NCBI RefSeq assembly: GCF_000315485.1
Contig: NZ_JH992943.1
Coordinates: forward strand, 727,707-791,706
DNA from: Bacteroides oleiciplenus YIT 12058
GTDB lineage: Bacteria; Bacteroidota; Bacteroidia; Bacteroidales; Bacteroidaceae
Length of the DNA: 64,000 bases
Direction of reading: 5' to 3'
Below, in pieces: positions 1-9,285 of this stretch. Below the pieces are notes generated by a model. It did no database searches. It was not told where the DNA came from and saw only the letters and a program-made list of their open reading frames with translations. Positions within the stretch are counted from its first letter, which is position 1; each line of letters begins with the position of its first letter. The translations under genes were made by a program, and so were the position numbers.

Positions 1-1542
1 ATAGCGGCTTATCGTCATATTATCCAAGTATTCGGGATACGCACCCACATGATCTGGTACCAGTACCATCACCGTGTTCTTCCATTGCGGTAATTCGCGG
101 AAACGCTTCACAAAATCGCCTACACAACTATCCGTATAAGCAAAAGCGTTCAGACGGTCATTCGCCAAACGACGGTAAGGGACTTCAAAAGGCTCATGAC
201 TACTGGAAGTCTGCAATGTCCGAAAGAAAGGCCGGGCGTTATCTGTGGCAACACTATCTGTAGCCTCCGCTTTCAAGTCTTCCAGAAGACGATTGAAAAC
301 AAGGTGGTCATGGGCTCCCCATTTGCTCAAACGCTCTGATACAGGAAAATCTTCATCGGAAACAATAGCATCAAAGCCTGAAGACATCAGGTAAGAGCGC
401 ATATTAGTAAAGTCAGCATCACCACCGTAATAGTATTTTGTTTGGTATCCGGCATTGCGCAAACTACCTGCAATAGCGGGAAGATTCTGTGTCTTGCGGG
501 GATACTTCATGATACTTGTCGTAGGTTGTGCGGGATAGCCACTTAAAATAGCCACCAGACCACGGTCTGTACGGAAACTGTTGGCATAGAAGTTCGTAAA
601 GAGTACTCCTCCTTTTGCCAGGCTATCCATTTGGATGGCAATATCCGGTTCACCACCCAAGGTGCTCATCAATCTGGAAGAAAAACTTTCCAGTATGACT
701 AATATCACATTCGGACGTTCCGTCTTGAACAAAGCCGTACGCAAAGTATCTGGAATGGCGGCCGCGCTATCCAAAACCATCGGGTCTGCCAGTTTCTTCA
801 TTAGCTCATCCGCTTGCGCTGGTTCCATAAAGCGGTATTGTTTGCCGAAATCTTTTTGTTTTGAAAGAGACTCCATCAGGCTGAAAGCCGGATTAATAGC
901 TGCATGGTTCAAGCGCAGGTTAGGACTGAAATAGACTTTACCCGTATTCATCGTAGAAACAGTGAAACCGCCACGGATTGGAATAAAAAGCAAGCCGGTA
1001 AGTAATAACATCACACCCGATACTGACAAACGGCGGTAAGGCAGTTTCATTCTCCTCCATATGCCTCTTTGTATCCAAAGAAAAATAACATATAGTAATG
1101 ATGCATATAAAATCATGGCAACAATTCCACCCATCACCTGCCATATACTAATACTTGCCAGTGCATCTTTAGGAGAAGAGAAGAAATAAAAAAGCGGTGT
1201 AGCATCCAGACGGAAACCCCAATATTCATATAAGCCTAAATCAACAATGAAAATAACAGCAAGTAGAATAGAAATGAAGAGATAATAACCGTTCCAAATG
1301 CGACGAAGTGTACTGGAAAGCGTCCAGGCGGAAGCGATGAAAAGTAATCCTGGAATAGCCGTTAAATATCCGGCAAGTGAGAGGTCGAGAGGCAAACCAT
1401 TCCAGATAACCTGAAAAGTGTCTGTCCAAGAAGTATTTGCATACAAAGAACTGTAGTAAAGTATAAATAACGGTTTCTGCAGTATGAAGATACAGACGAA
1501 GAGGATATACGTCTTTATCAACCCAATAAGCCTTTCTTTCAT
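1..1542 (-). CDS. LTA synthase-like sulfatase-fold phosphotransferase, partial (C-terminus beyond left edge)
   Basis: I see 514 codons reading leftward from ATG at 1542 with no stop before the window edge, so the C-terminus is missing. The N-terminal third has about five hydrophobic segments (residues about 10-200), starting MKERLIGLIKTYILF. A periplasmic alkaline-phosphatase/sulfatase fold follows, with the metal-binding ESFS motif near residue 284 and FRTDRG with likely nucleophile Thr325. WGAHDH and PDHVG match later metal-ligand motifs. This architecture is that of LtaS/OpgB-type enzymes, which move phosphoglycerol or phosphoethanolamine groups onto envelope glycans or lipids. The acceptor cannot be deduced. 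In Gram-negative Bacteroides a glycan or lipid modification role is more likely than lipoteichoic acid synthesis. Confidence 0.85.
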   Translation of the reverse strand, partial: MKERLIGLIKTYILFVCIFILQKPLFILYYSSLYANTSWTDTFQVIWNGLPLDLSLAGYLTAIPGLLFIASAWTLSSTLRRIWNGYYLFISILLAVIFIVDLGLYEYWGFRLDATPLFYFFSSPKDALASISIWQVMGGIVAMILYASLLYVIFLWIQRGIWRRMKLPYRRLSVSGVMLLLTGLLFIPIRGGFTVSTMNTGKVYFSPNLRLNHAAINPAFSLMESLSKQKDFGKQYRFMEPAQADELMKKLADPMVLDSAAAIPDTLRTALFKTERPNVILVILESFSSRLMSTLGGEPDIAIQMDSLAKGGVLFTNFYANSFRTDRGLVAILSGYPAQPTTSIMKYPRKTQNLPAIAGSLRNAGYQTKYYYGGDADFTNMRSYLMSSGFDAIVSDEDFPVSERLSKWGAHDHLVFNRLLEDLKAEATDSVATDNARPFFRTLQTSSSHEPFEVPYRRLANDRLNAFAYTDSCVGDFVKRFRELPQWKNTVMVLVPDHVGAYPEYLDNMTISRY

Positions 1543-1655
1543 CAGCTTTTTCTCATTTTATATTCATATTGAGCACAAAAATAGTTGTTTTATTCTATTT
1601 TTCGCCAATATTATTCAAGAAATCCGTGAAAGATAGGCTTATAGAGTATTTTTTA

Positions 1656-2312
1656 TTATCCGTTTACACGTTTATAGTCTTCGAGGAACTTTTTCAGTCC
1701 GGAATCCGTCAACGGATGATTAAGTAGACCTTTAATAGCAGAAAGCGGGCAGGTTGCCACATCGGAGCCCACTTCAATACATTGCACGATGTGTGCCGTG
1801 CTACGAATGGAAGCTGCAAGAACCTGGGTGGTATAACCATAGTAACGATACATTTCTACAATTTTACCTACCAGTGCGATACCATCTTCACAAATGTCAT
1901 CCAAACGTCCCACGAAGGGAGATACATAAGTAGCCCCTGCTTTAGCAGCCAATAATGCCTGTCCTACGGAAAAAACAAGTGTGCAGTTGGTACGAATACC
2001 TTTGGATGTGAAATATTTGATAGCCTTGATACCTTCGGCAATGCAGGGCACTTTTACTACAATATGAGGATTGAGCGCAGCAAGTTCTTCGCCTTCCTTA
2101 ATCATGCCTTCATAATCCGTAGCGATCACCTCGGCACTGACGTCGCCTTGTACGATGTTACAGATTTCTACATAGTGTTTCCGCTGATTTTCGACTCCTT
2201 TGATACCTTCTTTCGCCATTAGCGAAGGATTGGTTGTCACTCCATCAAGAACGCCCATATCATAGGCTTCCCGAATCTGATCTAAATTTGCAGTGTCAAT
2301 AAAAAACTTCAT
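1656..2312 (-). CDS. Transaldolase, small (FSA/TalC-like) type
   Basis: 218 residues, the usual length of the short transaldolase/fructose-6-phosphate aldolase family. The N-terminus MKFFIDTANLDQIREA and the TTNPSL motif are typical. The Schiff-base lysine is Lys87 in VVKVPC, followed by NCTLVFSVGQALLAAKAG and SPFVGRLDD on the barrel. It should be a cytosolic enzyme of the non-oxidative pentose phosphate pathway, moving a dihydroxyacetone unit between sugar phosphates. Bacteroides commonly use this short form as their transaldolase; the alternative fructose-6-phosphate aldolase activity cannot be excluded. It stands alone, 113 nt after the sulfatase-fold gene and about 320 nt from the Hdr/Flx operon. 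Confidence 0.9.
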   Translation of the reverse strand: MKFFIDTANLDQIREAYDMGVLDGVTTNPSLMAKEGIKGVENQRKHYVEICNIVQGDVSAEVIATDYEGMIKEGEELAALNPHIVVKVPCIAEGIKAIKYFTSKGIRTNCTLVFSVGQALLAAKAGATYVSPFVGRLDDICEDGIALVGKIVEMYRYYGYTTQVLAASIRSTAHIVQCIEVGSDVATCPLSAIKGLLNHPLTDSGLKKFLEDYKRVNG

Positions 2313-2436
2313 GGCATAAACAGTTTTTTGTGATTAAAGTGATTGGGCTGCAATTCAAACAAATTGCAAGCATATAATATTAAGAACAGATAGTCTAGTA
2401 AAATGTTTTCTGTTTATACAGTTTTATCCTGATAAA

Positions 2437-2508
2437 GAGGAAAAGGGCCCAATGGCGAAACCATTATTAGACACACACATGAAAATTACTTCCCATTGGG
2501 CTTTCCTC
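2437..2508 (-). terminator. Long-loop inverted repeat downstream of the Hdr/Flx operon
   Basis: Arms at 2437-2455 and 2492-2508 are near-complementary around a 36-nt loop, and read leftward the stem is followed by TTTATC. The 2313-2631 gap holds no convincing gene. The hairpin is a candidate end for the minus-strand Hdr/Flx transcript. A second weak stem (TTTCCGTT/AACGGAAA) lies near 2588-2607. Confidence 0.4.
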
Positions 2509-2631
2509 ATCCTATACGGAACCAGTTAGTAAATACACTTTGCCTGAAATCACTTCGGTACGTATTTTGCTTCCGCACAGCTTTTTCCGTTTCACAACGG
2601 AAAGAAATTATTATAATTATGGATTATGGAA

Positions 2632-3477
2632 TCAATATTCAGGGGGAATATCATTCAACTGAGCTTTCGTAAACACAGGACCGTCTTTACAGACGTACAA
2701 CTTCCCTACATTACACCGACCGCACTTACCTACTCCACATTTCATCCGGTTCTCTAAAGTGGTGTAAATGTTTTCATCTCTGAAACCGAGCTTTTCCAGT
2801 ACAGGAAAAGTAAATTTAATCATTACCGGAGGACCACACACCACAACAATCGTATTGGTGCTATCGGGTGCAACCTCCTCCAAAACAGAGGGCACGAAGC
2901 CCACCTGTCCTTTCCAGTCGGGAGTTTCTCCACCCGGATCGACCGTAGTAATCAAACGGACATCCGGACGATTATCCCATTCTTTCAGTTCTTCCTTATA
3001 GACTAAATCGCCTACGGACTTCGCTCCGTAGACAATGGTGATATCATTAAAGTTCTCACGTAAATCCAAGGCATTCCATATTACACACCGCATAGGGGGC
3101 AACGCGATTCCGCCCGCTACGAATAGCAGATTCTTTCCTTTCCACTCATCTATAGGGAAAGTATTGCCGAAAGGCCCTCGGAAGCCGATAGTAGATCCTT
3201 CTTCCAGTCTGGACAGTCCCATAGTTACCCTTCCCGCTTCCCGGAAAGTACATTCTATATACCCTTTGCGCGTAGGGGAAGAAGCTATGCAGAACGTAGA
3301 TTCCCCGTCGCCAAACGAAGAATATTCACCAAACTGTCCGGCCTTGAAGTGGAACTCTTCTCCTTCCTGCTCGTCCTTGAACTTCAACCGGAAAGTCTTA
3401 ACTCCGGGAGCTTCGTTCGTTATTTTTTCAATTATCATCCTGTAAGGAAGATAAAGGGAATATTCCTGTCTATCCAT
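2632..3477 (-). CDS. flxA: FlxA-like NAD(P)H:FAD oxidoreductase subunit
   Basis: 281 residues. A ferredoxin-reductase-like FAD domain (residues about 10-110, with FKAGQFGEYS) is followed by an NAD(P) domain with LLFVAGGIALPPMR and VVVCGPPVMIKF. A C-terminal [2Fe-2S] loop carries MKCGVGKCGRCNVG and a further Cys in YVCKDG, as in AsrB, sulfhydrogenase gamma and PyrK-type subunits. In the FlxABCD-HdrABC complex known from Desulfovibrio this subunit is the NADH entry point. It is the last gene of the operon and overlaps flxB by 8 nt. The family match is strong; assignment to the Flx role rests on the neighbouring genes. Confidence 0.85.
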   Translation of the reverse strand: MDRQEYSLYLPYRMIIEKITNEAPGVKTFRLKFKDEQEGEEFHFKAGQFGEYSSFGDGESTFCIASSPTRKGYIECTFREAGRVTMGLSRLEEGSTIGFRGPFGNTFPIDEWKGKNLLFVAGGIALPPMRCVIWNALDLRENFNDITIVYGAKSVGDLVYKEELKEWDNRPDVRLITTVDPGGETPDWKGQVGFVPSVLEEVAPDSTNTIVVVCGPPVMIKFTFPVLEKLGFRDENIYTTLENRMKCGVGKCGRCNVGKLYVCKDGPVFTKAQLNDIPPEY

Positions 3478-4492
3478 GATTTGCTATCGACATTAAATGT
3501 TCAAGTATGTTCATATCAACCGGACAAGCACGGGAACAACGCCCGCATCCGGTACAGCCTGTTTCATTTATACGCTCTGGCATATACAAAAACTTATGCA
3601 GGATGCGTTGCCTCCAACGGGTACTTTGGGTAGACCGGGGATTATGTCCGGATGTATGCTGCGTAAATAATGAAAATCCACAGGAATCCCAGCAACGAAT
3701 CCGGTTGCCGGAACTTCCCCGGGCATCTTCCTGAATATCAAAACAGGCGCAAGTGGGACAAACAAATGCACAGGCACCACATCCCAGACAGCGTTCGGAC
3801 TGTTGTTTCCAGACGGGACTGTCAAAAGCACCTTCCAGCTTTTCATGGAGTCGATCGAGAGGAAAACGGACAGGTACGGATGCTAAATATTTCTCTTTAT
3901 CTATTCCCTCAGCTAGTACGGGGGCTTTCACAAATTTCTCAATCAGCGATTGGCCTTTAGAAGTCAGCACCTCTAGCAAGGCGCTTTGATCGGGCAATTC
4001 CGTAATCTGTATGTCACTTCCTTCTGTGTTTCCCGGACCTCCGTGAACAGAAGTACAAAAACAGGAATCATCACACTGTGCGCAACTAAAACTAATCAAA
4101 GTCATTTTAGACCGACGTACATTGTATATATCATCTTTGTAATCCCAGTTAAACACAGCGGTGAGCGGAGCAAAACCTGCCGCATCACAGGGGCGCACTT
4201 TCCAAAGAACAATCTCCGGCAAGTCTCTTGAGTCGTTTTCTTTCAAGACTATGTCTTTCCCTTCTTTCCGATAAGAGAATAACTTTTCTGCTTTCGGGAA
4301 AGCAAAGCATTTCACCGATTGGGTAGTTTGCACATAGTCATCGGCTACTTTATCATCAAAAGCCAGCGATTGAAAATCGACTTTTTTTCCGTTGCGTACA
4401 GGTGCAAATACTTTTGTCTTGCTGCATACCATCTGTCGAAGCCACTCTTCCAAAGCATACTTACTGATATGTAAATTAGTCATTGTTTCCAT
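3470..4492 (-). CDS. flxB: FlxB-like iron-sulfur subunit (AsrA/sulfhydrogenase-beta-like)
   Basis: 340 residues. The N-terminal two thirds resemble AsrA/HydB-type proteins and include a cysteine cluster CDDSCFCTSVHGGPGNTEG near residues 138-156. Two [4Fe-4S] ferredoxin motifs follow, CLGCGACAFVCP near 233 and CTGCGRCSRACPVD near 315. These proteins relay electrons between the flavin subunit and the rest of the complex. It overlaps flxC by one base and flxA by 8 nt, which argues for coupled translation and a stoichiometric complex. It is soluble, with no membrane segments seen. Confidence 0.82.
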   Translation of the reverse strand: METMTNLHISKYALEEWLRQMVCSKTKVFAPVRNGKKVDFQSLAFDDKVADDYVQTTQSVKCFAFPKAEKLFSYRKEGKDIVLKENDSRDLPEIVLWKVRPCDAAGFAPLTAVFNWDYKDDIYNVRRSKMTLISFSCAQCDDSCFCTSVHGGPGNTEGSDIQITELPDQSALLEVLTSKGQSLIEKFVKAPVLAEGIDKEKYLASVPVRFPLDRLHEKLEGAFDSPVWKQQSERCLGCGACAFVCPTCACFDIQEDARGSSGNRIRCWDSCGFSLFTQHTSGHNPRSTQSTRWRQRILHKFLYMPERINETGCTGCGRCSRACPVDMNILEHLMSIANHG

Positions 4493-5292
4493 TAGCGTAT
4501 GAAATTTTCTTTATCTTCCACTCTGAAAGTGGCAAGTACATTACCTTTACCTCCAGTATCTCCCGGTTGTTTTCCGAACTCATCCCGGATGACTTCTGCC
4601 ATACTCAACGTCAACAAATGAATGGGAATACCTACCGGACAAGCTTGTGCACATGCTCCACATTCCACACAACGTCCGGCCATATGCATCACCCGGTTTA
4701 TCTGCCATTCCATGTTAGTCAACGGAGCCGACCATGCTTGTATCCATTGAGGACAGTTCACTTCGACAATGCACCTATTGCAATAACATAATGGACAAGC
4801 AGCACGGCAGGCATAACATTTTATACACTTTGACATTTCATGAAGCCAGTATTGCCAACGGTCTTCCTGCGTCATGCTTTGTAGCTTTTCTATAAGAAGA
4901 CGGTTGTCAGCACTCATAGTTGCAAGATAATCAGCCATATAGATCTGAATATCTTCGAAGTTACCAAATTGAACAATTTCTCCCTGAGCATCTTGTGTAA
5001 GGATTATCCATTGGTTTTGCTTCAACTGATTCTCCGAAGCTAATTGCAGGATAGTGCGCAACGCCGGAAGATTGGCTACCAGCGCAACGCTATCTGCGCC
5101 CAATAACTCCAGTTTAGTCAGATAGACTGCCAGATTATTCGGACAATACTCATCCCAGATCAACCTGCCTGCATCCTCCATATTCCTACAAAAGAATGGG
5201 CGTGCTCCATGATTGCCCTTCTCAAAGCCAATAGCCAGTTTTACAGTGCCTTCAGCGAAGAGTGATTTTACTTTTTCTACCAAATTATTCAT
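4492..5292 (-). CDS. flxC: FlxC-like 4Fe-4S dicluster subunit
   Basis: 266 residues. The first 145 residues have no cofactor motif that I recognise. Then come CIKCYACRAACPLCYCNRC near residue 155 and CVECGACAQACPVGIP near 210, enough for two [4Fe-4S] clusters. It is a cytosolic electron-transfer subunit of the FlxABCD module. It overlaps flxD by 8 nt upstream and flxB by one nt downstream. The Flx assignment comes from the gene set and order hdrCBA-flxDCBA; the sequence alone would only support a dicluster ferredoxin-type protein. Confidence 0.8.
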   Translation of the reverse strand: MNNLVEKVKSLFAEGTVKLAIGFEKGNHGARPFFCRNMEDAGRLIWDEYCPNNLAVYLTKLELLGADSVALVANLPALRTILQLASENQLKQNQWIILTQDAQGEIVQFGNFEDIQIYMADYLATMSADNRLLIEKLQSMTQEDRWQYWLHEMSKCIKCYACRAACPLCYCNRCIVEVNCPQWIQAWSAPLTNMEWQINRVMHMAGRCVECGACAQACPVGIPIHLLTLSMAEVIRDEFGKQPGDTGGKGNVLATFRVEDKENFIR

Positions 5293-5746
5293 GAGCCACC
5301 TCCTGTTCCAGATATTCGGTTGCTTTTTTATATTCTTCGTAAGGACCTAACTCCCGTATATTGGCAACTGTCTGATTTACCAATTCCGCCCACTTCGCTC
5401 CCTCGGCAGCCGACACCCAGGAATAACAGATTCTCCGAATATCGATACCCAGAAAATCAAGTAATCCACGAAAGACGATCCAACGGCGGCGGGCATGAAA
5501 ATTGCCAGATGTGTAATGGCAATCATTCGGATGACAACCGGATACTATGATGCCATCTGCTCCACCAGCAAAGGCTTTCAGTAACAGCATAAAATCAATT
5601 CTACCCGTACAGGGGAAACGTACTATTTCCACATTAGTCGCATACTTCAAACGGCTTGTCCCGGTCAAATCAGCCCCTGCATAAGTACACCAGTTGCAGA
5701 CAAAAGCAACTATTTTCGGTTCAAATTCAGATTTATTCTCATTCAT
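5285..5746 (-). CDS. flxD: FlxD/MvhD-like [2Fe-2S] subunit linking donor to HdrA
   Basis: 153 residues with the MvhD/HdrA-linker signature: FVCNWCTYAGAD near the start, then RFPCTGRID, and SGCHPNDCHY, giving the conserved cysteines of the [2Fe-2S] site. In methanogens MvhD carries electrons from the hydrogenase to HdrA; in FlxABCD-HdrABC it joins the NADH module to HdrA. It sits between hdrA (13-nt gap) and flxC (8-nt overlap), which is the expected order. No hydrogenase gene is nearby, so the electron donor is expected to be NADH through FlxA. Confidence 0.85.
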   Translation of the reverse strand: MNENKSEFEPKIVAFVCNWCTYAGADLTGTSRLKYATNVEIVRFPCTGRIDFMLLLKAFAGGADGIIVSGCHPNDCHYTSGNFHARRRWIVFRGLLDFLGIDIRRICYSWVSAAEGAKWAELVNQTVANIRELGPYEEYKKATEYLEQEVAHE

Positions 5747-5759
5747 AACTTGCTTCTTT

Positions 5760-7760
5760 TTAATTGTTCAACAGAGCCATAACTTCGGCATAAACCTGTT
5801 CATTGGAGTATCCTTGTATATCGATAGACTTGGAACGACAAAAAGCAACACAAGTTCCGCACCCCTGACAGAGCCCCGGATTCACTTTAGCAACTGTTTT
5901 CAACACTTTACCCGTCCGGTCTTTTATTTCTTCTCGCTCGATAGCCTGATAAGGACAGACAGTCTGGCACATAAAACATCCCACGCACGTACTAAATACG
6001 GGAGGAGCCGTACGGTTGACAACAGCAATCATCGGTTCGCGCACCAGATTGGCTTGCGAAAATAAACCAGCCACCTTCACAGCTGCGCCTGATGCCATTC
6101 CGACAGTTTCAGGAATATCTTTCGGTGCCTGGCAAGCTCCCGCCAGGAAGATACCGGCAGTATTTGTTTCCACCGGTTTCAACTTCGGATGTGCTTCTGC
6201 AAAGAACTGGTAAGGATCGTAGGAAATATGCATCTTCTGAGCCAGTTCTTCTGCTCCCTTATTTGCCACTCCTGCCGTAGCCAATATTACCATATCAGCT
6301 TCAATCTCAACCGGAGAAGCGCTGAGTAAGGTATCTACTCCTTTTACAATCAATTTTCCTTCTTTCTCGTAAATCCGTGCCACGCGGCCTCGTATATAGT
6401 TTACACCATCCTCTTCAATAGCTCGACGAACAAATTCTTCATAATTCTTGCCTCCTGCACGGATATCCATATAGAAGACATAAGATTCACCATCGTGTAC
6501 TTTATGCTGATAAAGCATGGCGTGTTTGGCAGTGTACATACAACATATTTTGGAACAATAAGGAATTCCCTTAGCCGGATCGCGCGAACCGGCACAAGCC
6601 ACAAAAACAATCTTCTTAGGCACCTTGCCATCTGAAGGACGGCGTATTTCTCCCAAGGTCGGACCGGATGCCGAAGCCAGCCGTTCGAATTGGATTCCAG
6701 TAATGACATCCATATATTTGCCATAACCATATTCAGGAAAGAAATCCGTATTCAGTACATTAAATCCCGTAGTGACAACAATAGCCCCTACTTCTTCTGT
6801 CATAATGCGGTCTTGCTGGTCAAAACGTATAGCTCCTGTCGGGCACGTCTTCTCACAAACTCCGCATCTTCCTGTACGGAAATGAGTACAATGCCCCCGA
6901 TCAATCACCGGTTTATTAGGAACGGCCTGCGGAAACGGAACATAAATAGCTGTTCGCATACCCAGTCCAGCATTGAATTCGCTCGGTATTTTCTTTGTAG
7001 GACATTTCGTTGTGCATAGCCCGCAACCCGTACATAGTTTCTCGTCAATACTCTTCGCTTTCAGACGGATATTAGCTTTGAAATTACCTATAAAACCTTC
7101 CAGATTCTCCAGTTCAGCATAGGTATATAGCTTAATATTTGGGTGCTGAGCAACTTCAACCATACGCGGAGTCAAAATACATTGCGAACAATCCAAAGTA
7201 GGAAACGTTTCCGATAATTGCGACATATGCCCGCCAATTGAGGGCTCCTTTTCTATCAGAATCACCTGATAACCACAATTAGCAATATCCAAACTAGCCT
7301 GGATACCTGCAATTCCACCACCTATTACCAAAGCTTTCTTTGTAACAGGGACTTGTATGGGATTCAAGGGACGATTTCGTTTAACCTTCTCAACCAGGCT
7401 TTTCACAAGGTCGATAGCCTTACGAGTGGTTGCTTCTCCTTTATCATGTACCCACGAACAATGTTCACGAATATTGGCTATTTCGCAAAGATAAGGGTTC
7501 AACCCCGCCTCGGCACATGCCCGGCGGAAAGTAGGCTCATGCATGCGGGGAGAACATGCTCCGACAACAACACCATCCAGCCCATGCTCTTTGATGGCAT
7601 TTTTTATAATAGTCTGTCCAGGGTCCGAGCACATATATTTATAGTCAACCGCACATGCCACTCCTTCCATATCCGCAGCAGCCCCGGCAACTTTTGCGCA
7701 ATCAACAGTAGCACCGATGTTTTCTCCGCAATGGCATATAAAAACTCCTATTCTTGACAT
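5760..7760 (-). CDS. hdrA: HdrA-like FAD/iron-sulfur protein, electron-bifurcating core
   Basis: 666 residues, full length for HdrA. The FAD-binding Rossmann motif VIGGGIAGIQASLDIA lies near residue 148 and is preceded by an N-terminal CHCGENIG segment. Ferredoxin motifs CTGCGLCTTKCP (about 243) and CGVCEKTCP (about 300), the HdrA signature YCSKICCMYTAKHA (about 405) and C-terminal CVGCFMCQTVCP (about 588) and CQGCGTCVAFC (about 630) are all present. This FAD bifurcates electron pairs in characterised Hdr complexes, driving ferredoxin reduction by simultaneous disulfide reduction. Nothing is truncated. It overlaps hdrB by 13 nt. Confidence 0.92.
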   Translation of the reverse strand: MSRIGVFICHCGENIGATVDCAKVAGAAADMEGVACAVDYKYMCSDPGQTIIKNAIKEHGLDGVVVGACSPRMHEPTFRRACAEAGLNPYLCEIANIREHCSWVHDKGEATTRKAIDLVKSLVEKVKRNRPLNPIQVPVTKKALVIGGGIAGIQASLDIANCGYQVILIEKEPSIGGHMSQLSETFPTLDCSQCILTPRMVEVAQHPNIKLYTYAELENLEGFIGNFKANIRLKAKSIDEKLCTGCGLCTTKCPTKKIPSEFNAGLGMRTAIYVPFPQAVPNKPVIDRGHCTHFRTGRCGVCEKTCPTGAIRFDQQDRIMTEEVGAIVVTTGFNVLNTDFFPEYGYGKYMDVITGIQFERLASASGPTLGEIRRPSDGKVPKKIVFVACAGSRDPAKGIPYCSKICCMYTAKHAMLYQHKVHDGESYVFYMDIRAGGKNYEEFVRRAIEEDGVNYIRGRVARIYEKEGKLIVKGVDTLLSASPVEIEADMVILATAGVANKGAEELAQKMHISYDPYQFFAEAHPKLKPVETNTAGIFLAGACQAPKDIPETVGMASGAAVKVAGLFSQANLVREPMIAVVNRTAPPVFSTCVGCFMCQTVCPYQAIEREEIKDRTGKVLKTVAKVNPGLCQGCGTCVAFCRSKSIDIQGYSNEQVYAEVMALLNN

Positions 7761-8614
7761 AGCTCAGCCTCTTTTAAGTTTACAATCACAAAATGACGTT
7801 CTAATCCCAATTCTTTGGGTGAAAGTCCGATTGCCAATCCCAACACCTGGGTTATATAAAGTACAGGTATTGTTATCGGTTTCGTCAAATATCGGTTGAT
7901 GACAGAACGACGCATATCCAGATTGGAATGACACATCGGGCAAGCCACAATCACAGCTTCCGCCCCCCGGTCACTAGCATCTTTCAGGATATTTCCGGAG
8001 AGACGTCCGACCAAATCCGTACGCGATACGGATAAGCCTGCACCGCAGCACTCGGTTTTAAAAGCCCAGTCGATAGGCTTAGCACCTAACAGAGACATCA
8101 GTTTATCCATACTTTGAGGATCTTCCAATCGGTCAAATTTTAGAATCTTATATGGGCGAAGTAGCAAACAACCGTAGTAACAAGCCACCTGATGAACAAA
8201 CGGACGCACTATCTTATCAGGCAATGTATCCATAATATATTTCTCTATAAACTGGAGCACATTCAGCACTTTGACAGTGCCTAGATAAGGCAAACCCACA
8301 ACTGTCAGAATAGTATCTTTTATTTCTTCATTGTTTGCCAACTCATGTTGTGCCACACTCAAACGATTGTAACAAGAAGCACAGGGAACTACAATTTCCT
8401 CAAAGCCCTGCTTTTCAGCCAGAGCCAGCACACGGATGGGCAGGGACAAAGACAACTCCTTATTCATGGAGTGTGCCGCAGTAGCTCCACAACAGTTCCA
8501 GTCTTGTATTTCCGCCAAATCTATTCCCATTGCTTTCCCTATGGCTTTCACCGACTCATTGTATTCACAGGAAGTGCCATTCAGTGAACATCCCGGATAG
8601 AAACCTATTCTCAT
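7748..8614 (-). CDS. hdrB: HdrB-like subunit with two CCG domains
   Basis: 288 residues with two complete CCG (cysteine-rich) motifs: C9, C41-C42, C78 and C81; then C145/C149, C189-C190, C225 and C228. In HdrB these cysteines hold two noncubane [4Fe-4S] clusters where the disulfide substrate is reduced, so the active site looks intact. The natural disulfide here is unknown: methanogens use CoM-S-S-CoB, and DsrC has been proposed as partner in sulfate reducers. It overlaps hdrC by 4 nt and hdrA by 13 nt. Confidence 0.9.
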   Translation of the reverse strand: MRIGFYPGCSLNGTSCEYNESVKAIGKAMGIDLAEIQDWNCCGATAAHSMNKELSLSLPIRVLALAEKQGFEEIVVPCASCYNRLSVAQHELANNEEIKDTILTVVGLPYLGTVKVLNVLQFIEKYIMDTLPDKIVRPFVHQVACYYGCLLLRPYKILKFDRLEDPQSMDKLMSLLGAKPIDWAFKTECCGAGLSVSRTDLVGRLSGNILKDASDRGAEAVIVACPMCHSNLDMRRSVINRYLTKPITIPVLYITQVLGLAIGLSPKELGLERHFVIVNLKEAELCQE

Positions 8615-9174
8615 ACTTTTCTATTTTTCCTTTTTTCAATGGTTTGAGAAAATATCTTCTTCATCTTTTGCCTGTTCTTGATACATTCCGGCAGAAGATT
8701 CAACTTCCCTTTAGTCAACATAGAGGGAACCAGATTCACATCTTGCAGTACACGAAAAGTACGTGCCTTGAATCCGGCTACCAAACCTATTTCATACAAT
8801 CTTCCAGTATACTTCACCGATTGGAGGAAAGCACTGTGAAAAGCAACCACAGGTTGGGATTGTTCATTGATGCACCTTCGGTGGCGAGCTTGTTCCCGCA
8901 AATAATCCATTGCCTTCGGAATGTCTATTTCTTTAGGACACCGGGCTATGCAATTCTCACAATTCAAACAAATCCAGATAGCATTGGAACTGAGTACACG
9001 ACTGTCATTTCCAGGGGTTCTCGTCTGGAGCAAACGCACCAGATAACTAGGAGAGAAATCCATTTCTTCCGCTAAAACGCACCCTGCCGTACACTTACCA
9101 CATTGATAACAACGTGATATAATGACACCCACTTCATGCTCCAAGCCGTAGGAAATACATTTTTTGTTTTCCAT
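8611..9174 (-). CDS. hdrC: HdrC-like ferredoxin subunit, first gene of the operon
   Basis: 187 residues. Two [4Fe-4S] motifs are visible: Cys22/25/28/32 (CYQCGKCTAGC) and Cys69/72/75/79 (CLNCENCIARCP). The second is followed by KEIDIPKAMDYLR, typical of HdrC. It passes electrons from HdrA to HdrB. The basic C-terminal 30 residues have no motif. It is the first gene of the seven-gene minus-strand run; the 110-nt leader up to 9285 shows no clear TAnnTTTG box, so the promoter is unresolved. Confidence 0.88.
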   Translation of the reverse strand: MENKKCISYGLEHEVGVIISRCYQCGKCTAGCVLAEEMDFSPSYLVRLLQTRTPGNDSRVLSSNAIWICLNCENCIARCPKEIDIPKAMDYLREQARHRRCINEQSQPVVAFHSAFLQSVKYTGRLYEIGLVAGFKARTFRVLQDVNLVPSMLTKGKLNLLPECIKNRQKMKKIFSQTIEKRKNRKV

Positions 9175-9285
9175 GTCAGCATGAAATTAAATAAGAAATA
9201 ATAAAGAAAAATGAACTGATAGAGGAAAAGCTAAGAAGAATGTAACATGCTTTCTACCCTATCAAAAAGCGGAAAAGAATAGGAT

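Noticed and set aside
635..934. 99-residue plus-strand ORF at the left edge
   Set aside because: It is antisense to the sulfatase-fold gene, whose conserved motifs clearly define the coding strand.
2632..9174. Methanogenesis-type Hdr acquired from archaea
   Set aside because: The FlxABCD set is the bacterial version, and there is no Mvh hydrogenase or visible base-composition break at the operon ends.
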